A stretch of DNA of 64,000 nucleotides from Mucilaginibacter sp. SG564 (GTDB lineage: Bacteria; Bacteroidota; Bacteroidia; Sphingobacteriales; Sphingobacteriaceae): positions 310,001 through 374,000 of the forward strand of contig NZ_JABGNA010000006.1 in the NCBI RefSeq assembly GCF_013149275.1, given 5' to 3'. Within the stretch, counting starts at the first letter, position 1. The number at the start of each line of letters is the position of its first letter. A program made the translations under genes and the position numbers. The notes beneath the pieces were generated by a model that was not told the DNA's origin, did not search any database, and was given only the letters and a program-made list of their open reading frames with translations. Shown here piece by piece: positions 26,305 through 35,093 of this stretch.

Positions 26305-27951
26305 TCAATTGGCCCGCTCGCCCTTCATTTTCGAGGCAATTTGTACGGCTTTGTAAGCATTTACAATACCACCGGTTTTGCTAAGGGTAGTAAAATCAAC
26401 TTTGATGGTTTTGCTGCCCGGTCTGAACACCGTAGTGCCGGTTAAAGGTGTGGCCGATTGCAGGATGATCTGTTTCAACTGTTTAGCGCTCAGCGTTGGA
26501 TAATACTCCAGCAGTAGAGCCGCAACTCCCGCTGTTATGGGCGATGAAAAACTGGTACCGTCTTCGGTCATAAACTCGGCATCGGTGTCAACAGTAGTTA
26601 CTTTAACACCCGGGGCAAATACATCTACATTCTTTTTGCCATAGTTGGAGAAATCGCCAGCCAGGTGCTCGCCTAGTTTAGGGCCCGATGCGCCAACATT
26701 GATCACATTATCCGCGTCGGTTGATCCATCCAGGAAAGTATCGTTTGGATAATCGGGAGTAATATCAACATCCTGGTTATCGTTGCCAGCCGCTTGTACC
26801 AGCAGTACGTCTTTAGATGCGGCATATTTAAAGGCTTCATCCAGCCACTCTTTATGTGGTGATATTTTTTTGCCGAAGCTCATGTTGATGATACGGGCGC
26901 CATTATCAACAGCATAGTGGATAGCGTTGGCGATATCTTTATCATATTCATCACCATTAGGCACCGCTTTGATGGCCATAATACGTACGTTATCGGCAAC
27001 GCCATTGATACCATAGCCATTGTTACGGATCGCCCCAATCAAGCCGGCTACGCCGGTACCGTGTGAGGCATCTGTGAATTTAAGCAGGTTGTTGCCATAA
27101 GGTTTATGATCCATGCTGTCCACATTATCCCCAACTATGCGTTTGCGGGCTTCCAAATCGGGGGACAGGTCGTTATTTAATTTGGCCAGGTACTCGCTCA
27201 GATCTTTGATAATGGCGGCATTGGTTTTATTAGTGCCTTCCTGCGAGAAAATAGAATCCCAAACATATTTGCTTTGGGTAAGGGTGTCATTAGCCAGTTT
27301 AAGTTTTACCAGGTCGGCCTGTTTAAATGTGCCGTTGGCAGGCAGGCTGAGCCCTCTTTTGATATAGCCGCTGGTTACCATCAGCGCATTCATGATGGGT
27401 TGTAATTGCTCGGTCTCGGTGCGCGATTTGTTTACTGTGCTATCGTAAGTGGTTTTTACACGTTTCCAGTAAGCGTATTGTTTTTTATCAACAGCGTTGG
27501 TATCTGTTAGGTTTTCAAATTTACCTTTCAGCTTATTGTATTCACGTACCTCTTCGGTGGTTTCATTAAAATCGGCTTTGCCATCGGGGCCGCCCAAGAA
27601 ATTCCAGCCATGTATATCATCCACATAACCGTTATGATCATCGTCGATGCCGTTACCGGGAATTTCTTTAGTATTGGTCCAAAGGATACTTTTCAGGTCT
27701 TTTTGTAAAGTATCAATACCGCTATCTATCGTAGCTATCACCACAGGCTTGCTTTTTTTGCCTTGTAAAAAAAGATAAGCGGGTTTAAGGCTGATGCCAT
27801 AAAAACCGTTTTCTTTCAGGTCCATCAGTTGCCAGCCTTTGGGCGGCTCGGGTTCTGCCGGAGGAATTACTTGTGCAGAAATTGTTTGACTTAATGTTAA
27901 TGCAGTTAATAAGGTGGTGCCGGTGATTAATAAATTGCGGTAATTGAACAT
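26305..27951 (-). CDS. Subtilisin-like serine protease (S8 family)
   Basis: 548 residues from ATG 27951; a TTG two codons upstream is less likely. An N-terminal signal (LLITGTTLLTALTLSQTISAQ) is followed by the S8 triad: D76 in VIATIDSGIDT, H297 in DASHGTGVAGLIGA and S467 in EDGTSFSSPITAG, with the oxyanion Asn in QAAGNDNQ. About 220 residues separate Asp from His, far more than in subtilisin. The extra block (about 95-295) is charged and helical, and begins with GNGIDDDHNGYVDDIHGWNF as in related Bacteroidota proteases. It probably acts on surface or periplasmic proteins. It is monocistronic. Confidence 0.93.
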   Translation of the reverse strand: MFNYRNLLITGTTLLTALTLSQTISAQVIPPAEPEPPKGWQLMDLKENGFYGISLKPAYLFLQGKKSKPVVIATIDSGIDTLQKDLKSILWTNTKEIPGNGIDDDHNGYVDDIHGWNFLGGPDGKADFNETTEEVREYNKLKGKFENLTDTNAVDKKQYAYWKRVKTTYDSTVNKSRTETEQLQPIMNALMVTSGYIKRGLSLPANGTFKQADLVKLKLANDTLTQSKYVWDSIFSQEGTNKTNAAIIKDLSEYLAKLNNDLSPDLEARKRIVGDNVDSMDHKPYGNNLLKFTDASHGTGVAGLIGAIRNNGYGINGVADNVRIMAIKAVPNGDEYDKDIANAIHYAVDNGARIINMSFGKKISPHKEWLDEAFKYAASKDVLLVQAAGNDNQDVDITPDYPNDTFLDGSTDADNVINVGASGPKLGEHLAGDFSNYGKKNVDVFAPGVKVTTVDTDAEFMTEDGTSFSSPITAGVAALLLEYYPTLSAKQLKQIILQSATPLTGTTVFRPGSKTIKVDFTTLSKTGGIVNAYKAVQIASKMKGERAN

Positions 27952-27993
27952 GTACAAGAATTAGAAAATAAAAAAATCATTAAATGGATTCGG

Positions 27994-28063
27994 GGATCGT
28001 GTTGCGAGGTTCGGTGATCTTTTCTTATAAAGTATTAATATCCCGATCCGCGCAACACGATCC
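27994..28063. repeat. Word-type hairpin, GGATCGTGTTGCG arms
   Basis: GGATCGTGTTGCG (27994-28006) pairs exactly with CGCAACACGATCC (28051-28063). The flanking word AGGTTCG appears after the first arm and, in complement, just after the second, as if both arms were cut from a tandem repeat of period near 21 in different phase. It lies between two genes on the minus strand. Confidence 0.7.
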
Positions 28064-28073
28064 TCGAACCTCG

Positions 28074-29615
28074 TTAAAGGTCAAACTTGATGCCTTGTGC
28101 TAAAGGCAACGTTTTTGAATAATTAATAGTATTGGTTTGGCGCCTCATGTAAACTTTCCAGGCATCAGAACCAGATTCGCGACCGCCGCCGGTTTCTTTT
28201 TCACCGCCAAACGCGCCGCCTATCTCTGCACCCGATGTGCCGATGTTTACATTAGCTATACCACAATCAGAACCAGCGTAGGATAAAAATTGTTCTGCCT
28301 CGCGCAAATTATTAGTCATAATAGCCGATGATAAACCCTGCGGAACACCATTTTGCAGGTCGATGGCCTCATCAAGCGTGCTGTATTTTATCAAATAAAG
28401 TATCGGGGCAAAGGTTTCGTGCTGCACTATTTTAAAGTGGTTCTCCACCTCAGCTATACAAGGTTTTACGTAACAGCCCGATGAATAGTTGTCGCCTTCG
28501 AGCTTGCCGCCTTCTACTACAAATTTCCCGCCTTCGGCTTTACATTTTTCGATAGAGTCCAGGTACAGGTTTACCGCATCATGATCAATAAGCGGCCCCA
28601 TGTGGTTATGCTCATCCAAAGGATTGCCAATGCGGATCTGTTTATAAGCGTTCACCAGCTTTTGTTTAAAGGCCTCATAAACACTTTCATGAATGATGAG
28701 CCTGCGCGTGCTGGTACAACGCTGGCCGGCAGTACCCACCGCGCCAAATACGGCGCCGATAAGCGACATGTCCAGATCTGCGTTTTCGCTGATGATGATA
28801 GCGTTGTTGCCGCCCAGCTCCAGCAGGCTTTTACCCAAACGGGCACCCACAGCCGCGCTAACCGCCTTACCCATACGTGTTGAGCCGGTAGCTGATATTA
28901 AAGGTACCCGGGTATCGGCAGCCATCAGCTCGCCAATGTTACGGTCGCCGATGATGAGGTTGGATACCCCCTCTTCAATATTGTTCTTTTTAAATACTTC
29001 CTGCGCGATGTGCTGGCAGGCAATGGCGGTCAACGGTGTTTTTTCTGATGGTTTCCAGATACAAACGTCGCCGCAAACCCAGGCCAGCAGGGAATTCCAG
29101 CTCCAAACTGCTACCGGGAAGTTGAATGCCGAGATGATACCCACAATGCCCAGCGGATGGTATTGCTCGTACATGCGGTGATTGGCCCTTTCGGAGTGCA
29201 TGGTTAATCCGTACAGCTGACGGCTCAAACCAACGGCAAAATCGGCAATGTCTATCATCTCCTGAACCTCGCCCAAACCTTCCTGCAGGCTTTTGCCCAT
29301 TTCGTAAGATACCAGGCTGCCCAGGTCGTGCTTATGGGCACGTAAAGCCTCGCCTATCTGCCTAACGATCTCGCCGCGTTTGGGGGCAGGGGTATTGCGC
29401 CAGGTTTTAAAAGCTTTAGATGCTTGTTCAACTACCTGGTTATAATCGTTTTCGGAAGCAAATTTTACGGAGGCTATTTTTTTGCCGTCAACCGGCGATA
29501 TGATATCTTTTACGGTAGCGCCTGCACTGCTGCCCCAGTGGTTTCCTGTACTAAAAGCATCATTAATATCGTTTATATGTAAACGTTTTAGAATGTCTGA
29601 AATATCGAGGTTCAT
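28074..29615 (-). CDS. Aldehyde dehydrogenase, ALDH7 type (aminoadipate-semialdehyde dehydrogenase-like)
   Basis: 513 residues from ATG 29615; a longer reading from 29678 would begin upstream of the promoter box. The catalytic Cys is residue 300 in GQRCTSTRRLI, and the general base Glu lies in LLELGGNNAII. The C-terminal run NVNIGTSGAEIGGAFGGEKE and the GGGRESGSDAWKVYMRR that follows is the hallmark of ALDH7/AmaB enzymes. These oxidise alpha-aminoadipate semialdehyde (piperideine-6-carboxylate) in lysine breakdown and also act on betaine and lipid aldehydes. No other lysine-degradation gene is adjacent. Cytoplasmic. Confidence 0.92.
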   Translation of the reverse strand: MNLDISDILKRLHINDINDAFSTGNHWGSSAGATVKDIISPVDGKKIASVKFASENDYNQVVEQASKAFKTWRNTPAPKRGEIVRQIGEALRAHKHDLGSLVSYEMGKSLQEGLGEVQEMIDIADFAVGLSRQLYGLTMHSERANHRMYEQYHPLGIVGIISAFNFPVAVWSWNSLLAWVCGDVCIWKPSEKTPLTAIACQHIAQEVFKKNNIEEGVSNLIIGDRNIGELMAADTRVPLISATGSTRMGKAVSAAVGARLGKSLLELGGNNAIIISENADLDMSLIGAVFGAVGTAGQRCTSTRRLIIHESVYEAFKQKLVNAYKQIRIGNPLDEHNHMGPLIDHDAVNLYLDSIEKCKAEGGKFVVEGGKLEGDNYSSGCYVKPCIAEVENHFKIVQHETFAPILYLIKYSTLDEAIDLQNGVPQGLSSAIMTNNLREAEQFLSYAGSDCGIANVNIGTSGAEIGGAFGGEKETGGGRESGSDAWKVYMRRQTNTINYSKTLPLAQGIKFDL

Positions 29616-29630
29616 AATTGTTACTTTTGT

Positions 29631-29638
29631 CAAAGGTA
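29631..29638 (-). promoter_or_regulatory. -7 promoter box TACCTTTG for the ALDH7 gene
   Basis: An exact TAnnTTTG match ending 15 bp before ATG 29615, so the leader is about 10 nt. It rules against the longer N-terminus. Confidence 0.6.
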
Positions 29639-29855
29639 AAAATCTTGAGGCAATTTTTAGTTTATCCACCTTTCGCACGCGAATTGATTGTGGTTAATTA
29701 TCAATACTTTGCACACAAATCATGTTAAAAATGTGCGAATGTTGAAAACTAAATTGTTTATTGGAGGCTTACTTGTTGTAATTTGAACTCAATAAGTCTT
29801 TACGAAGGCAATAACAATTGTTAACCTAAAGCGGATGTTCTGCAAACAAAACTGA

Positions 29856-31259
29856 ATGGAAGAAGAATTTGAATTTGGTTTTACCGAAGATCCAAAGTTT
29901 TCGGTAGAACGGTACGAGGAGATGATCCGTAATCACGACCAGTACTTTTTTGATGCCCAGGCGTTTGAGAACATTATCGACTATTACATAGAGAAAAATG
30001 ATCCGGCCAAGGCACTGCAAGTAGCAGAATACGCGCGTAACCAGCACCCTTTTGCAGCGGTTTTTTTAATTAAACAGGCACAATTACTGGTTGTTACCAA
30101 TAAAGTGACCGAGGCATTCGCGGCTTTGGAAAAAGCGGCTATGCTGGAGGCTTCCGACGCGGATATTTATATTATCCGCGGTAATCTGTACGAAAGTATG
30201 GAGCGCTATGGCGAAGCCCTGGAAAATTATGAAAAAGCATTGGGCCTGGCAGAGGAAACCGACGAGATCCTATTGCATATTGCCTATGTGTACCAAAACA
30301 TGGGCGACTATGACACAGCCATAACCTACCTTAAGCTTTGCCTTAAGCAGAATATGGAAAATCAGGATGCCCTTTATGAACTGGCGTTTTGCTATGACGT
30401 AATGGACAACCAGCAGGAGAGCGTACAGTTTTATCAGCAGTATATCGATAACGAACCTTACAGTTATGCTGCATGGTATAACCTGGGTAATGCTTACACC
30501 AAGCTGAGCCTGTTTGAAAAGGCTATCGACGCTTACGACTACGCCATACTGATCAAAGACAGCTTTGCATCGGCCTACTTTAACAAGGGTAATGCCCTGG
30601 TTAACCTGGAAAAATATGCCGAAGCTATTGAAGTATACCGCCACACTTTTGAGTACGAACAGCCTAATGCCGATACTTACTGCGCTATTGGCGAATGCTA
30701 CGAAAAGCTGGAGCAGATGGATGATGCGCGTGCCTTTTATAAAAAATCGGTTAAGATGGACCCTAAGCTGGCCGACGCCTGGTTTGGCATAGGTGTTACG
30801 CTTGATTTTGAGGAGCGCTATTTTGAAGCCCTGCATTTTTATAAAAAAGCGCTCGATCTGGATATCGCCAATGCCGACTATTGGTTTGCCATAGCCGATG
30901 CCGAATATAAATTGGGCCACATGCCCGAAGCTGAGCAGGCTTATGAAAAAGTGGTAGAGCTTAATCCGCTGGATATTGATGCCTGGTTGGATTACTCATC
31001 CATCTTATATGAGCAGGACAGGTTGCCCGGCGCTATCGAGATCATTTCGGAGGCTATTAAAAACAACCCCGAAGCGGCCGAACTTTATTACCGCATGGTG
31101 GCTTATTTATTTGCCAAAGGCGAATACAATGAGGCCCTGAACCATCTGGAGATGGCCCTAACCAGCGATCCGGACAAGCATTATATTCTTTTTGATTACC
31201 TGCCGCAGTTGCAGAAGAACAAAGTGATTGTGGATATTATAAATAAGTATACGAAATAA
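29856..31259 (+). CDS. Tetratricopeptide-repeat protein
   Basis: 467 residues made almost wholly of TPR units (about 12), for example AWYNLGNAYTKLSLFEKAIDAYDYAI and ADTYCAIGECYEKLEQMDDARAFYKKS. It has an acidic N-terminus MEEEFEFGF and no signal peptide or membrane helix, so it is cytoplasmic. TPR arrays mount protein partners; none can be named here. It is divergent from the ALDH7 gene, has a TAATTTG near-match to a -7 box upstream, and is followed by a good terminator. Confidence 0.88.
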   Translation: MEEEFEFGFTEDPKFSVERYEEMIRNHDQYFFDAQAFENIIDYYIEKNDPAKALQVAEYARNQHPFAAVFLIKQAQLLVVTNKVTEAFAALEKAAMLEASDADIYIIRGNLYESMERYGEALENYEKALGLAEETDEILLHIAYVYQNMGDYDTAITYLKLCLKQNMENQDALYELAFCYDVMDNQQESVQFYQQYIDNEPYSYAAWYNLGNAYTKLSLFEKAIDAYDYAILIKDSFASAYFNKGNALVNLEKYAEAIEVYRHTFEYEQPNADTYCAIGECYEKLEQMDDARAFYKKSVKMDPKLADAWFGIGVTLDFEERYFEALHFYKKALDLDIANADYWFAIADAEYKLGHMPEAEQAYEKVVELNPLDIDAWLDYSSILYEQDRLPGAIEIISEAIKNNPEAAELYYRMVAYLFAKGEYNEALNHLEMALTSDPDKHYILFDYLPQLQKNKVIVDIINKYTK

Positions 31260-31278
31260 ACAGATGGGCGAATGAATG

Positions 31279-31314
31279 AATGGCGGTTGATCTCAGTATC
31301 AGTCGCCATTTTTT
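31279..31314 (+). terminator. Intrinsic terminator after the TPR gene
   Basis: AATGGCGGTTGAT (31279-31291) pairs with ATCAGTCGCCATT (31298-31310), allowing two G-U pairs in the RNA, and is followed by a T run. Confidence 0.85.
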
Positions 31315-31332
31315 GTTTATGGTGAGCAGGGT

Positions 31333-31406
31333 GTCATGGTGAGCCCCGTCGAACCATGGTGGGCAGGCCTCAGCGCGCGAGTCTTCGACTGAGCTCAGAC
31401 TGACAT
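31333..31406. repeat. REP-like palindrome, imperfect
   Basis: A GTCAT...TGACAT element with GTCGAACCATGG and CGAGTCTTCGACTGAGC inside. It fills the middle of a 312-bp gap; the remaining bases upstream of the next gene are AT-rich with no gene seen. Confidence 0.65.
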
Positions 31407-31571
31407 CCCTTTTTACACCATGATCAATGCTTCCTTTAATCGACATATAAATTTTACAAAAACTTCATCATTTCCACATCTGAAATTAGCACAATTGCAG
31501 TATTGAGTCAGTTTTTTTTCGGATATTTGCATCGTTAGAACTTTTAGTTATAGGCTATAACCATCTATTGT

Positions 31572-32333
31572 ATGAATTATATGATCAATGATCTTCCCGA
31601 ACGCACAGCAAAACCCCGTGACAAAGGCATCACCATGGTGATGGACAAAGGATTGAGTTTAAGGCAGGTAGAGGATTTTCTGGAAATAGGTGCAGCTTAT
31701 ACGGATATTGTTAAACTGGGTTGGGCAACTTCATACGTTACCCCCAACTTAACCGAAAAAATAAAACTTTATCAGGACGCGGGCATTCCCGTATATTTTG
31801 GCGGTACTTTGTTCGAGGCCTTCATAGTACGCAACCAGTTTGATGATTACTGCCGCATACTGGATAAATACAAGCTGGAGCACTGTGAAGTTTCTGACGG
31901 ATCTATCACTATTGAGCATGAGGTTAAATGCGATTACATCAGTAGGTTGGCTAAACAGGTTACGGTAATATCAGAAGTGGGCTCCAAGGATGTGCAAAAG
32001 ATCTTCGCGCCTTATAAATGGATCAAACTGATGCAGGCCGAAATTGAGGCCGGCTCCTGGAAAGTGATAGCCGAGGCCCGCGAAAGTGGCAACGTAGGCA
32101 TTTACCGCGATTCGGGTGAGGTAAGGCAGGGCCTTGTTGATGAGATCCTGACCCAGATACCCGAAGGCACGATTATTTGGGAGGCCCCGCAAAAAGCGCA
32201 GCAGGTATGGTTTATAAAACTGATAGGCGCCAATGTGAGTCTGGGTAATATCGCGCCAACAGATATTATCCCGCTGGAAACGCTACGATTAGGTATCCGC
32301 AGTGATACTTTCGACCATTTTTTGAATTTATAA
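31572..32333 (+). CDS. Phosphosulfolactate synthase (ComA) family protein
   Basis: 253 residues. The ComA barrel is recognised by PRDKGITMVMDKGLS, DIVKLGWATSYV, IPVYFGGTLFEAF, VISEVGSKD and the C-terminal LGNIAPTDIIPLETLRLGIRSDT. In methanogens ComA adds sulfite to phosphoenolpyruvate to give phosphosulfolactate for coenzyme M. Bacteroidota do not make coenzyme M, so here it may supply a sulfonated precursor such as sulfolactate or cysteate, or act differently, like the plant homologue HSA32. The near-match GATATTTG at about 31534 may be its -7 box. It is followed by a terminator and is monocistronic. Confidence 0.88.
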   Translation: MNYMINDLPERTAKPRDKGITMVMDKGLSLRQVEDFLEIGAAYTDIVKLGWATSYVTPNLTEKIKLYQDAGIPVYFGGTLFEAFIVRNQFDDYCRILDKYKLEHCEVSDGSITIEHEVKCDYISRLAKQVTVISEVGSKDVQKIFAPYKWIKLMQAEIEAGSWKVIAEARESGNVGIYRDSGEVRQGLVDEILTQIPEGTIIWEAPQKAQQVWFIKLIGANVSLGNIAPTDIIPLETLRLGIRSDTFDHFLNL

Positions 32334-32356
32334 CTGATCTTACTATATGAATTAAG

Positions 32357-32390
32357 AAGTCTCCGGGTTAATTGCTGGAGGCTTTTTTTG
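32357..32390 (+). terminator. Intrinsic terminator after the ComA-like gene
   Basis: AAGTCTCC and GGAGGCTT form a stem with one mismatch around a 12-nt loop, followed by seven T. Confidence 0.8.
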
Positions 32391-32433
32391 TTTAGAGCCA
32401 ATTGTATAGCTTTATCATATCAATAATCATATA

Positions 32434-33090
32434 ATGAATTTTACAGACCAGCTTATCCGGGCCGCTTTACGGGAAATTGAACAACAAACCTGGGGAGCTA
32501 CCGAACAATATATGCAAATTCATGATGTAGTACGACTTGATAGTATACCGCAAATAGTAAAGGTTGACCTGGAAAGCGAGGAAAATACCGCTATAGTGTA
32601 TCTGCAGGTAGCAGGAGAGAAGTTTTACCTGGCCATTTATTTTGACACTTCGCCGGATATCGCCATCAGATATATAGGTACCGAAAGCCATCATAAAGTT
32701 TATTTGCGAGCTACCTCCGAAAACCTTACCTGGCTGCAAATAGCCGCTATGAGCTTATTAAAGCCCAGCGAAACATTTAACAAAGATGATAAAAGGGCAT
32801 TTGGTAAGGCTTTATATAAATATAGCTGTGCCATTTATGAACCCAGCCCGGGGCCGGATACTTTTGAAAACAAGCTAAAAAACTTACTTAGCCATCTGGA
32901 GCAGGATGTATCGGGAGTTGAAAAACTGATCAATCATGCAGAAGCCTATATCCAGGTTGACCAGGATGTTCATAACGGGAATGGTCTTATCGGAGGACCG
33001 TATATAGATAAACTAAGTATTAAACGTATGGCAGCATTGGGATTGGAAATAGCTTTTAGCCAATACGCTACAGGTAACCCGTTTAAGTAG
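32434..33090 (+). CDS. Uncharacterised protein
   Basis: 218 residues with no family I can name. The N-terminal half is mixed alpha/beta (IVKVDLESEENTAIVYLQVAGEKFYLAIYFD), and the rest is helical, ending LSIKRMAALGLEIAFSQYATGNPFK. No signal peptide, membrane segment or metal-binding cluster is visible, so it is probably cytoplasmic. Codon usage looks like that of its neighbours. It stands between a terminator and a long non-coding stretch and so is likely monocistronic. A single-copy immunity-type or stress protein is possible, but nothing in the sequence shows it. Confidence 0.7.
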   Translation: MNFTDQLIRAALREIEQQTWGATEQYMQIHDVVRLDSIPQIVKVDLESEENTAIVYLQVAGEKFYLAIYFDTSPDIAIRYIGTESHHKVYLRATSENLTWLQIAAMSLLKPSETFNKDDKRAFGKALYKYSCAIYEPSPGPDTFENKLKNLLSHLEQDVSGVEKLINHAEAYIQVDQDVHNGNGLIGGPYIDKLSIKRMAALGLEIAFSQYATGNPFK

Positions 33091-33550
33091 TATAAGTTCG
33101 ACATAAAGCTCGCTTCACGTAATTTCAACAAACACCACGCTCCCGCGAGATTAAGCGCAGCGTATCTGGTAGGTGACATGATTAAAGCTTTTCAGCTTTA
33201 GTATCAGCTGAAAGCTGAAGCCATGATTACCACGGGCTGAAAGCCCGCGGCAGCAAAAAGTAACCAAGGCTGGCGCAATAATGCGAAAACTATAAAATAT
33301 CCCTTATACATTCTAGTCTCCAATATCTATACATTATCTACATATTTAATCAATAATATAATTGTTAAGCCACTGGAAATAAATTTTCGGAGAAATAATA
33401 TAAATGATTTAATAATTATATATATTAGTAAATCGTTTTATCAATATATGATTTGTGAAACTGAGTTAGGCGATAGGGAAAGTGCTTTTATGATTTGGCC
33501 GTATGGCGTGTATTAATTGAAACTTATTAATCAACCTTATAAAACACACT
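33091..33550. other. 460-bp non-coding stretch with two hairpins
   Basis: AGCTTTTCAGCT pairs imperfectly with AGCTGAAAGCT (about 33185-33217), and CGGGCT-gaa-AGCCCG forms a tight hairpin at about 33233-33247. The right half is strongly AT-rich, with runs such as TTAATAATTATATATATTAG near 33410. It presumably holds the promoter of the lipoprotein gene. No gene is seen. Confidence 0.5.
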
Positions 33551-34948
33551 ATGAAAATCAAAACTACGTTTTTGAGCGCGCTGCTGCTTGGGGCTGTTAT
33601 GTCCTGTTCAAAGCAAAATCAATTAATCGGGAATGATCAGCCTGACAGTGATGCAAAGAAAAATCAAACTACCAATGCTGCCCCTGTCCTTTGGCAGGAA
33701 CATTGGTTTGAACACAATCAGATAGTACATAATGTAGCCAACGATACCAGCGTTGCCGTTTATTATGATAACGATGTTAATCCAAGCATTGTATGGCCTA
33801 AAACCTACCTGGCCCAGGTTTGGAACTATACCAAAAAAACCTACGGATCTTTCGGTGCCGAATCACAGTTGTATGTGATATTGCATGCCGGTAAATATAG
33901 TGGCGGTCATCCCAGTACATATATGGATGGCAGTCACGATTACCGTAACGTGATCGACTGCGGATCATCAAGCCTGACAGCCTGGACTGCCGGAACCGGC
34001 AACGATCTTGACCTTACCACCCACGAAGTAGGGCACATTGTTGAAGGCGCTTCCAAAAATGTGCATGGCTCACCCGCATTTAATATCTGGCACGATAGCA
34101 AATGGATGGAGATGTATATTTATGACGTGTATCTTGGCCTGGGCAGAAACGATGATGCCCAACGTTGGTACAACCTGGTTTTAGGCGGTTCAGATCCCTA
34201 TCCGCGTGCCAATACCCATTGGTTTAAAGATTGGTGGTACCCACTTTATACCCAACACGGAGGAACTGCAGTGCTTAATAAGTATTTTACTTTGCTGGCT
34301 GCTAATTTTCCAAAGCATGTTGTTTCAAATGGGGTAACCAATATCAATGAGTATTCCCGCGATTTGAGTTTTGGCGAGTTTGTACACTTCTGGAGTGGTG
34401 CCGCCGGTGCTGATCTGAAACAACTGGCCCTTACCGCCTTTGGAAACAAGGACGAGCAGGGTAACGACTGGACCATACAGTTGGAACAAGCCAAAGCCAC
34501 ATTTCCCAACGTAACTTATCCCGGAAGTACGCCAACAAATCTTACCCTTACCGTTAGTAAAGAAAACAGCGGTGGCCCGGGTGCAGCCGAGGGTTCCTTA
34601 AAATTGATCGATAACAACCTTAACTCTAAATTTTTTGTGGCTGGTTATGACACCGGTTTCTGGGCGCAGTTAAATTACCCAACGGCAGTAGTATTAAAAG
34701 GATACGCGCTAACATCCGGTAATGATGCCCCTGACCGTGACCCTAAAAGCTGGAAATTAGCAGGCTCCAATGATGGCGTTGTGTTTACCCAACTTGATGT
34801 GCGTACTAACGAAAGCTTCCCGTCCCGAAATCAAACCAAAAGTTATACGTTTAGCAATACTACCGCTTACAAGTATTATCGCCTGTACGTCACAGCTAAC
34901 AACGGAAGCCCCGATTTTCAGTTGAGTGAATGGGCCGTCAGTCAATAA
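33551..34948 (+). CDS. Lipoprotein with HEVGH zinc-protease motif and C-terminal discoidin-like domain
   Basis: 465 residues. The signal FLSALLLGAVMSCSK has a lipobox Cys at about residue 20. Residues about 45-330 contain TTHEVGHIVEGASKNVHGSP, an HExxH zincin motif, with acidic and aromatic residues after it (FNIWHDSKWMEMYIYDVYLGLG) that may supply the third zinc ligand. Residues about 340-465 look like an F5/8 type C (discoidin) fold: SKFFVAGYDTGFWAQLNYP and WKLAGSNDGVVFTQLD. Such domains bind carbohydrate or surfaces. It is therefore a likely surface-anchored metallopeptidase. The upstream AT-rich region suggests separate control. Confidence 0.75.
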   Translation: MKIKTTFLSALLLGAVMSCSKQNQLIGNDQPDSDAKKNQTTNAAPVLWQEHWFEHNQIVHNVANDTSVAVYYDNDVNPSIVWPKTYLAQVWNYTKKTYGSFGAESQLYVILHAGKYSGGHPSTYMDGSHDYRNVIDCGSSSLTAWTAGTGNDLDLTTHEVGHIVEGASKNVHGSPAFNIWHDSKWMEMYIYDVYLGLGRNDDAQRWYNLVLGGSDPYPRANTHWFKDWWYPLYTQHGGTAVLNKYFTLLAANFPKHVVSNGVTNINEYSRDLSFGEFVHFWSGAAGADLKQLALTAFGNKDEQGNDWTIQLEQAKATFPNVTYPGSTPTNLTLTVSKENSGGPGAAEGSLKLIDNNLNSKFFVAGYDTGFWAQLNYPTAVVLKGYALTSGNDAPDRDPKSWKLAGSNDGVVFTQLDVRTNESFPSRNQTKSYTFSNTTAYKYYRLYVTANNGSPDFQLSEWAVSQ

Positions 34949-34983
34949 AAACCCCTATTTTAAATAACCCGCAGTAAATTGTA

Positions 34984-35011
34984 AATAAGCCGCGAAATCT
35001 CGCGGCTTATT
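34984..35011 (+). terminator. Intrinsic terminator after the HEVGH lipoprotein gene
   Basis: AATAAGCCGCG and CGCGGCTTATT (11 bp) enclose AAATCT, followed by CGTTTTTATG. Confidence 0.85.
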
Positions 35012-35093
35012 CGTTTTTATGTCTTTTTCATTAATTTGTTTTTTATCTTGGGCATGAATATCATTTGAGCTATTAAATTATAAAACAGCAGCA

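Noticed and set aside
29616..29678. Longer N-terminus for the ALDH7 protein
   Set aside because: It would begin upstream of the exact TACCTTTG box, and the family normally starts near the chosen ATG.
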